Positions 7,002-11,944 of a DNA stretch of 11,944 bases are shown piece by piece. Position 1 is the first letter of the stretch; each line of letters begins with the position of its first letter. The stretch comes from Candidatus Methanovirga basalitermitum. Lineage in GTDB: Archaea > Methanobacteriota > Methanobacteria > Methanobacteriales > Methanobacteriaceae. Made by a program: the position numbers and the translations under genes. The notes beneath the pieces were generated by a model. It did no database searches. It had not been told where the DNA came from and saw only the letters and a program-made list of their open reading frames with translations. The stretch is from contig JAISZW010000177.1 in the NCBI GenBank assembly GCA_031284445.1, forward strand, positions 1 to 11,944. Direction: 5' to 3'.

Positions 7002-8306
7002 TTAATTTATTAAACATACACTATCTTTACTAAAAGATTCTAAGAGATCATAGACCAATATTGCAGATGAAAAAACCATCAAACACCAATAAAATATTAT
7101 CCACCTATGTAGATAACCAAAATCGCTCGGGAAAAAGCCCATACAAAACTGCGACACAAACCCAAGCAAAAACAAACAAAACAACAAACCACCAACCCAT
7201 CTCTTCCCACTCAAATAAATCAAAGCCAAACTAAAACATGTCGCTAAAATAAACGACAACACTATGCAGATATAAAACAGATTAGAATCTATGAAACTAT
7301 ATTTCCCACCCTCAAAAACACTAAGCACAAATTTAAACTGTATAAAACTACTAAAATATGAAAAATTCATAAGAATAAAAGGTAGAAAACTAAATAGTGA
7401 GATTTTCTGATGTTTAGAAACTATAAAAGTATAAAACCCAAACACACCAAAAAATAAATAAGAAATTAAGTCAAAATGAGTAATTAAGCCATGAAAGAAA
7501 AGGTTAAAACCAACATCAGCTTTATCCATTAAACTAATCTGATTACTTGAAAGAGCTGCTTTTAAAACCATGCCCCTCTCTCTATTTCCTGGAGACATGC
7601 AAATCATCAAAACCCCAACAATAATAACCATAAAAAAAATAATATAGCTTTTAGGAACTTTCATCTTACCTAAAAAAAAGCATACTAACATGAAAATATA
7701 AACACCAAACACGATAATTAACATTAATTCTTGATTTATTGCAAAAATCAATGAAAAAATAGCTAAAAAATAAATTAAACCCTTTTTTAAGCCCCCATTC
7801 AAATCACCATTAAATATGTACTTTTTAACTAAATAGAAATGAATAACTGCAAAACTTAAAGGCCAAACATAATTTAAAGTAGTTGTTATATATCCTGCAG
7901 GAGCCTGAAGATCATATTGATAAGAGGAAAGATAAAACAAGAAAAATAGAAGACAAGACATTGAATTATATATTAACTGTCTCTTATTTGATAAATTTTC
8001 AAAATTTAATAGAATCCGTGGCATTAAAACACTCATAATTAAAATAATTAGAGAATCTAAAAGTTTCCAAACTTCACCAGGCAAATTACACAACACAGGT
8101 AAAAAGAAATTAGTCACAATTCTTGAACTCCAATGAAAATACAAATTCACTACAAAATTCTCTCCATTTAATTTAAATAAAGTATTTAATCCTTCAGCAA
8201 ACCCAATATCATCACTAGTATGCGTAACTATGGGATAATGAAACAAAAATAACACAAATATAAACAACATAAAAGGAACATACACTTTTAAATCACTAAC
8301 TTCCAT
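7002..8306 (-). CDS. Polytopic membrane protein, DUF6056-like (GT-C-type fold)
   Basis: 434 residues with about 11-12 hydrophobic segments and short loops. Conserved-looking polar motifs fit the DUF6056 family of predicted glycosyltransferase-C-like membrane proteins: an acidic pair DD (32-33) after the first membrane segment, HWSSR (58-62), GYITTTLNYVWPL (138-150), NQE (191-193) at a membrane border and SPGNRER (238-244). In GT-C enzymes the acidic residues in the first extracytoplasmic loop bind metal or act as base. The usual substrates are polyprenyl-phosphate sugars; substrate and acceptor here are unknown. Start ATG 8306 has the purine-rich stretch GGGAGAGGG (8323-8315) 8 nt ahead. It follows the other glycosyltransferase gene by 67 nt on the same strand, probably as one operon. 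Family assignment is by motif memory, so moderate. Confidence 0.72.
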   Translation of the reverse strand: MEVSDLKVYVPFMLFIFVLFLFHYPIVTHTSDDIGFAEGLNTLFKLNGENFVVNLYFHWSSRIVTNFFLPVLCNLPGEVWKLLDSLIILIMSVLMPRILLNFENLSNKRQLIYNSMSCLLFFLFYLSSYQYDLQAPAGYITTTLNYVWPLSFAVIHFYLVKKYIFNGDLNGGLKKGLIYFLAIFSLIFAINQELMLIIVFGVYIFMLVCFFLGKMKVPKSYIIFFMVIIVGVLMICMSPGNRERGMVLKAALSSNQISLMDKADVGFNLFFHGLITHFDLISYLFFGVFGFYTFIVSKHQKISLFSFLPFILMNFSYFSSFIQFKFVLSVFEGGKYSFIDSNLFYICIVLSFILATCFSLALIYLSGKRWVGGLLFCLFLLGFVSQFCMGFFPSDFGYLHRWIIFYWCLMVFSSAILVYDLLESFSKDSVCLIN

Positions 8307-8373
8307 AAAAAAAACCCTCTCCCTAAATAAAAATACAATGAATCATGTGTTCTGAAAAAGATATTTTCACTAT

Positions 8374-9855
8374 TTAATCAATGAGTTCATATACACAACG
8401 AGGATAAGCTGGATAACAACGATTAATACTCCCTAATTTGTTTAATTTAAATCCATTTTCAATCATTGACCTATTAAAATCATCAATTATCAAATTAGTA
8501 TTCTTCAAATCACCACAATCAAAAACATAAACCTGAACATTTTCTTTCACACTTGAAATACTCGTATCATTACTGTAGAGAATGAAATCATTCTCCAAAT
8601 GGAAACTAAATTTAAACTTATCAACCATAAAGCTAGGACCAAGATATACTACTGTATCATTACGAGTCAAGTTACCTATAGCATTCTTAAACTGTAAATC
8701 CGTCATTTCTTCATAATTTTTACAATCAACAAAATAAACACTATTCACCACTCCACTAAATAAAACAATGATAAATATTGGGACAAAAATCATCTTATAT
8801 TTGTAAGACTTACTTAAAAGTATTGAAAACGACAACCAAAAGCAAACTAACACCACAAACAAGTACCTCGCATCAAACATTGGTTTAACCAAAAAAGAAA
8901 ATATTAATCCAAAAAACAAAACACCAATAAAACAACCAAAACCATAGATAACAATCATATCGTTTATAGGACTGTCCAAAAAATTTGGACAGTTCCCCTT
9001 CATTCTCTTTTTTACATCTTGATAAGATAAGAATAAAAATAAGACCATTATTACTATAAATAACCCAATTCCATAAATATCCAAGTTCCTATGGTTGAAA
9101 ACATCAGTTATAGGCGAAAATATGAATCCAACAACATCCAGCACGTTTTCAAATGATGGAACACCCCACTCTGAACTGGTTAAATATTTGCTCATAGAAA
9201 AGAAATAAATCCAAGGACAATAAATCAATAATGTGACTATAGAAGACAAGACCCAATTCTTAAAAAATTTCCTATTTTTAAAAACCACATGAACAAGTAA
9301 GAATAAAAATAAAAAACAAATAGCTATTGCTCCATAATAATGAGTGTAAGCAGATAATAAACTAAAAATAGTGAATATAATCCAGTTTTTCTTAGTGGAC
9401 TTTTTAATAATCTTATAGAAATAATAAAAACTTAAAAACACAAAAAACATTGCCCAAGAATACATCCTAACTTGAAGAGAATAATACAAGATTTTCGACA
9501 TGGTAACAAGTGAGAAAATGAAAATTCCTGTTGTTAACCAATCAGAATCTTTCCTTATCTTCATAAAACTAAAACATATCAACAAAATCAAGGGAATAAC
9601 TGAAAACAGTTTAGCTAAAATAACATCAAACGGAAAAACCATCAAAAAAAGCTTTAAAAGACAATAATACAATGGTGGATGAACATCAGTTGCAGTAATA
9701 TATATTATATCTTTAAAAGAAAGTGAAACCAAATAAAATGTGTATTGTTCATCTTGAGAGAAAAAAGCTTGATTAATTCCAAATCTTAATAAGATAATTA
9801 GTAAAAATATACTAAAATAAGCTAAAAAAACACCTATTATGTTCTTAAAATTCAT
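8374..9855 (-). CDS. GT-C glycosyltransferase, PMT/ArnT-like (GT39/GT83 superfamily)
   Basis: 493 residues: about 10-11 membrane segments, then an extracytoplasmic C-terminal domain (about 370-493). The N-terminal membrane segment is followed by SQDEQYTFY with the acidic pair D35-E36, then TDVHPPLYY (56-64). This acidic-pair plus HPPLYY layout is the hallmark of polyprenyl-phosphate-dependent glycosyltransferases related to protein O-mannosyltransferases and ArnT. QVRMYSW and SAYTHYYGA, also frequent in this group, follow. It should move a sugar from a lipid carrier to a protein or glycolipid on the outer face of the membrane. Start ATG 9855 has no SD sequence; an ATG at 9871 is in another frame and stops after eight codons. 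A basic cytoplasmic loop (about 275-300) carries a perfect DNA palindrome (8971-8993). The C-terminal domain holds three cysteine codons. Upstream gene of the pair with the DUF6056-like protein. Confidence 0.88.
   Translation of the reverse strand: MNFKNIIGVFLAYFSIFLLIILLRFGINQAFFSQDEQYTFYLVSLSFKDIIYITATDVHPPLYYCLLKLFLMVFPFDVILAKLFSVIPLILLICFSFMKIRKDSDWLTTGIFIFSLVTMSKILYYSLQVRMYSWAMFFVFLSFYYFYKIIKKSTKKNWIIFTIFSLLSAYTHYYGAIAICFLFLFLLVHVVFKNRKFFKNWVLSSIVTLLIYCPWIYFFSMSKYLTSSEWGVPSFENVLDVVGFIFSPITDVFNHRNLDIYGIGLFIVIMVLFLFLSYQDVKKRMKGNCPNFLDSPINDMIVIYGFGCFIGVLFFGLIFSFLVKPMFDARYLFVVLVCFWLSFSILLSKSYKYKMIFVPIFIIVLFSGVVNSVYFVDCKNYEEMTDLQFKNAIGNLTRNDTVVYLGPSFMVDKFKFSFHLENDFILYSNDTSISSVKENVQVYVFDCGDLKNTNLIIDDFNRSMIENGFKLNKLGSINRCYPAYPRCVYELID
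8971..8993. repeat. Perfect inverted repeat inside the glycosyltransferase gene
   Basis: Arms ACTGTCCAAA (8971-8980) and TTTGGACAGT (8984-8993) flank an AAA loop. On the coding (minus) strand it encodes NCPNFLDS (residues 288-295), in the polar loop after the basic stretch KKRMKG. It is richer in G and C than its surroundings. Confidence 0.9.
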
Positions 9856-9882
9856 ATTTATTAAGACTCATTGTTTAGTAAG

Positions 9883-9896
9883 GCTGTCAACTTAAG
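9883..9896 (-). repeat. 14-bp repeat CTTAAGTTGACAGC, inverted copy of 1819-1832
   Basis: Minus strand reads CTTAAGTTGACAGC, identical to plus strand 1819-1832. Some similarity continues on the right side (TTA, then CAATGA, with a 3-nt offset). It lies 28 nt upstream of the glycosyltransferase start, so it could belong to its promoter region or be the end of a lost mobile element. No matching transposase lies between the two copies. Confidence 0.4.
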
Positions 9897-9973
9897 AATT
9901 TTGATTAAAAAATTTATATTCAAGTTTAAATAATATTATAAAAATTTGGATGATAAAATATGAAACCTTGTTT
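9897..9973 (-). promoter_or_regulatory. Probable promoter region of the glycosyltransferase operon
   Basis: Between the terminator of the secreted-protein gene (ending about 9974) and ATG 9855, the minus strand offers AATATAAATTT (about 9921-9911) and TTTTATAATATTA (about 9947-9935) as TATA-like elements. The terminator just upstream suggests that the glycosyltransferase pair needs its own promoter. The choice of element is inference. Confidence 0.35.
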
Positions 9974-10013
9974 GAAAATAAAAAGAGAATTAGTAAAAAT
10001 GTTACTAAGTCTC
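9974..10013 (-). terminator. Hairpin plus T-rich tail terminator after the secreted-protein gene
   Basis: On the minus strand the 12-nt arms GAGACTTAGTAA (10013-10002) and TTACTAATTCTC (9996-9985) pair with a single mismatch around a 5-nt loop, followed directly by TTTTTATTTT (9984-9975). It lies 34 nt beyond the stop codon of the secreted-protein gene. This is the layout of an intrinsic terminator; in archaea the T-rich tract alone is often enough. Confidence 0.75.
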
Positions 10014-10046
10014 AAAAAATAAAAAATCAACTTTATTACTTAATAC

Positions 10047-10460
10047 CTAATATGCACTTCTCCAATCGCCTGGATTAGCAACTTTTTGGATTAAAGATTT
10101 AGCAGTTCTATAAGGATTGAAGTTGACAAAATTACTATCATTTTCAGCTAAAAGAACCTTAATAGTACCTTTAGTAATAAAACTACTATCGCCAGAGCTG
10201 ACTCTAATCTTATCAGCAGTAGTAGTAGAAGAATTATATGTGTAACCATTTTTAATAATTAAATCTACAGCTGCATCAAATAAAGCATCACCCTGAATTT
10301 GAGTAAGATCAGTACCATCATCGTTATTATAGATTAAATTTAACTTATTTGCGATTTGGGTTAAACCCTGTTCTCCAGTTCCTGCACTTGCTGCACTTAC
10401 ACTCATTGTTAAGCCTGCGGCTAACAAGCAAACTAACAATATATTAAATATTTTTTTCAT
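10047..10460 (-). CDS. Small secreted protein of unknown function
   Basis: 137 residues from ATG 10460, chosen because the SD AGGAGGT (10475-10469) lies 8 nt ahead and the product then begins with a textbook signal peptide: MKK, a hydrophobic core ILLVCLLAAGL, and a likely signal peptidase I site after VSA (23) or ASA (26). An in-frame ATG at 10487 lies upstream of that SD and is rejected. The mature part, about 111-114 residues, is polar, has no cysteine, no membrane anchor and no pseudomurein-binding or adhesin repeat that I can see. It contains one N-glycosylation sequon, NSS in YTYNSSTTT, and ends NPGDWRSAY. A free extracellular or wall-associated protein is likely; the function is unknown. 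It is read from its own promoter, ends in a hairpin terminator (9974-10013), and lies just before the glycosyltransferase operon, which makes it a conceivable but unproven acceptor. Confidence 0.78.
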   Translation of the reverse strand: MKKIFNILLVCLLAAGLTMSVSAASAGTGEQGLTQIANKLNLIYNNDDGTDLTQIQGDALFDAAVDLIIKNGYTYNSSTTTADKIRVSSGDSSFITKGTIKVLLAENDSNFVNFNPYRTAKSLIQKVANPGDWRSAY

Positions 10461-10495
10461 ATTTTTATACCTCCTATTTAATAACATATTAATCT

Positions 10496-10516
10496 AAAAA
10501 GAAAATATTTCTTTTT
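10496..10516. repeat. 9-bp-arm AT hairpin upstream of the secreted-protein gene
   Basis: AAAAAGAAA (10496-10504) and TTTCTTTTT (10508-10516) form a perfect inverted repeat with an ATA loop. It lies 21 nt upstream of the SD sequence of the secreted-protein gene and overlaps the stop of the doubtful 93-residue frame. It could be a weak terminator for upstream transcription or part of the 5' leader. Confidence 0.5.
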
Positions 10517-10796
10517 ATTTCAAAACAGTCAAAAACCATCCAATGAATATATCACTTATTCCACATATTAATTCATTTTTAATTTTTAGCTTTAATATGT
10601 CAAGTAATATAAAAAAAAGACTGATTGACCATTTTAAAGTATTGTATACAATACTAATTTCGTTATCAACACAACCATTTATAAATCCATTATTAAACAC
10701 CACATATGATGTATAATAACAATAACTTCTATTTATAACATGATAATAGAAAAATGGTATTAATAAGTTGATAACAATAATTATATTATTTAACAT
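10515..10796 (-). CDS. Doubtful small membrane protein frame, 93 residues
   Basis: The frame from ATG 10796 would encode two or three hydrophobic segments (IIIVINLLIPFFYY near the N-terminus, WSISLFFILLDILKL in the middle, IFIGWFLTVLK at the C-terminus). No SD sequence precedes the ATG. Instead a TATA-like CTTTATATA (10807-10799) ends only 2 nt before it, so a transcript from that promoter would begin inside the frame. An 18-bp palindrome lies within it (10638-10655). High Ile/Tyr/Asn/Cys content is what AT-rich non-coding DNA gives. I list it because a gene finder may call it; it may instead be the long upstream regulatory region of the secreted-protein gene. Confidence 0.25.
   Translation of the reverse strand: MLNNIIIVINLLIPFFYYHVINRSYCYYTSYVVFNNGFINGCVDNEISIVYNTLKWSISLFFILLDILKLKIKNELICGISDIFIGWFLTVLK
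10638..10655. promoter_or_regulatory. 18-bp perfect palindrome, operator-like
   Basis: AGTATTGTATACAATACT is a perfect dyad with no loop, the form expected for a dimeric helix-turn-helix regulator rather than an RNA hairpin. It lies about 165 nt upstream of the SD sequence of the secreted-protein gene, and about 30 nt upstream of the TATA-like run TTTATATTA (about 10608-10600, minus strand). Regulation of that gene is inference. Confidence 0.45.
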
Positions 10797-10907
10797 AGTA
10801 TATAAAGATTACGGTTTTAAGCACCATTATATGGAAAAACAAAACACAATTAAAAAGTTTTAAATCAATTAAAACACTATTAAAAACATCTCTAAAATAA
10901 ATCATTT

Positions 10908-11314
<407 letters not shown>

Positions 11315-11324
11315 ATGGTGATAA

Positions 11325-11640
11325 CATATTTTTGATTATAGCCTAAAAGAAGCATTACAAATACTAATAAATTGTGAAAAAATTAAAGAAATAACTAATC
11401 ACACAATTAAAAGAGCAAAGAAAAGTGAATATTAAATATGTTGAAGAATCAGTTCTGAATAAAAATCCTTTAGGTTTGATTAAAACAAGAGAAAACAGAT
11501 TCAAAGCCATATATCCTCATGAAACTAAATCATCTGAAGATTTATATATTATCATTGAAATTACAGATAATGAAGAAATAATAATCATAACTCTTTATAC
11601 TACTACAATAGAAAGGAGGCTACGAAACTATGCGATCTAA
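11325..11640 (+). pseudogene. DUF4258 (toxin-like) gene, frameshifted
   Basis: The C-terminal part reads from 11425 to a stop at 11638-11640 (NIKYVEESVLNKNPLGLIKT, RENRFKAIYPHE, SSEDLYIIIEITDNEEIIII, ERRLRN). The matching N-terminal part is in another frame: from about 11325 it reads SLKEALQILINCEKIKEIT and NHTIKRAKK, then stops (TAA 11433-11435). Removing one A from the run at 11421-11424 joins the two into a normal DUF4258 protein with the characteristic TxHxxxRAKxxNI layout. The N-terminal part also has no proper start codon (stop at 11322-11324, then CAT ATT TTT). DUF4258 proteins resemble RelE-type toxins and are commonly paired with DUF2283. The stop overlaps the next ATG by 11 nt. A GTG at 11425 could start a truncated product, without a good SD. 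A sequencing error in the A run is possible for the frameshift, less so for the missing start. Confidence 0.7.
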
Positions 11641-11944
11641 GAAAAATATTTTAATAAATGCTGACTATGATTACAAATATGATATATTCACAATCACAAA
11701 AAAAGAAAAATATGATTATAAAACTTCTTTAGAGTTAGAAACAGGAGTGATTCTTGATATTGATGAAAACAACAATCCAGTTTCACTTGAAATATTAGAT
11801 GCTTCTAAAGTGTTTAATGTTAGAAATAAGAAAAATCTTGTGAATTTTAATGATGTGAATATGTCCATTAAAGTTACTGAACAAGTGATTTCAGTTGAAG
11901 TGAAGGTTTCTACGATGTTTCATCAGAAAAAAGAAGTGAATGTT
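11630..11944 (+). CDS. DUF2283-domain protein (antitoxin-like), runs off the window
   Basis: 105 codons are visible from ATG 11630, with SD AAGGAGG (11613-11619) 10 nt ahead; the frame is still open at 11944. The DUF2283 core is clear: YDYKYDIFTITKKEKY (13-28), a central GVILDIDENNNPVSLEILDAS (39-59), then a C-terminal extension (VNFNDVNMSIKVTEQVISVE) that is longer than in minimal DUF2283 proteins. These proteins are usually encoded next to DUF4258 genes and behave like type II antitoxins by context; I know of no direct proof in methanogens. Here the upstream partner is frameshifted and its end overlaps this start by 11 nt, so translation was probably once coupled. The good SD sequence suggests that this gene can still be expressed alone. 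Confidence 0.82.
   Translation, partial: MRSKKNILINADYDYKYDIFTITKKEKYDYKTSLELETGVILDIDENNNPVSLEILDASKVFNVRNKKNLVNFNDVNMSIKVTEQVISVEVKVSTMFHQKKEVNV

Noticed and set aside
10461..10487. Upstream ATG for the secreted protein (9 extra residues)
   Set aside because: It would place the SD sequence AGGAGGT inside the coding region and put a charged stretch ahead of a perfect signal peptide.
10794..10907. 37-codon frame leaving the (CT)16 repeat on the minus strand, with the AG run as a possible ribosome site
   Set aside because: Very hydrophobic, no recognisable features, and no start codon lies upstream of the repeat in any frame, so phase-variable translation through the repeat is not supported.

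Overview
The window looks like a chromosome segment of a very AT-rich methanogenic archaeon of the order Methanobacteriales, most likely Methanobrevibacter or a close relative. The reasons are a formylmethanofuran:tetrahydromethanopterin formyltransferase-type protein (methanogen C1 pathway), an EhaR-type HAD protein, an archaeal nascent-polypeptide-associated complex protein (NAC), archaeal-style TATA boxes, Shine-Dalgarno (SD) sequences of the AGGAGGTGAT type, and a DUF4258/DUF2283 gene pair. The assignment rests on protein families recognised by eye; no search was run.

Layout. Positions 1-1011 hold a badly decayed IS630-family transposase on the minus strand. Positions 1012-2058 have no intact gene. 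They contain a small broken minus-strand frame, a 51-bp tandem duplication and a run of short AT-rich hairpins. Positions 2059-4020 (+) encode an EhaR-like HAD protein followed by an Ftr paralogue. As I recall the Methanothermobacter gene order, this matches the distal end of the eha (energy-converting hydrogenase A) cluster, but here it is cut off from the rest of the cluster by repeat-rich DNA. The spacer 4021-4352 contains a second, shorter relic of the same IS630 element. A PfkB-family sugar/nucleoside kinase follows (4353-5291).

Positions 5292-5572 are a TATA-rich promoter region for NAC (5573-5923), which is followed after 13 nt by a calcineurin-like metallophosphoesterase (5937-6794). 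A convergent spacer (6795-7001) separates this housekeeping block from a minus-strand block. That block has two large polytopic membrane proteins, a GT-C/PMT-like glycosyltransferase (9855 to 8374) and a DUF6056-like protein (8306 to 7002), and before them a small secreted protein (10460 to 10047) with its own hairpin terminator. Together they suggest cell-surface glycan or glycoprotein work, but substrates cannot be read from sequence.

Positions 10461-11314 are mostly non-coding. They hold a doubtful 93-residue frame, an 18-bp perfect palindrome, a (CT)16 microsatellite, a 13-bp tandem repeat and a T12 tract. The window ends in a toxin-antitoxin-like pair: a frameshifted DUF4258 gene overlapping an apparently intact DUF2283 gene that runs off the end.

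No RNA genes or CRISPR array were seen. The most unusual points are the orphaned eha tail between two IS630 relics, the hairpin cluster, the palindrome inside the glycosyltransferase coding sequence, the archaeal microsatellite, and the antitoxin-like gene whose partner is broken.
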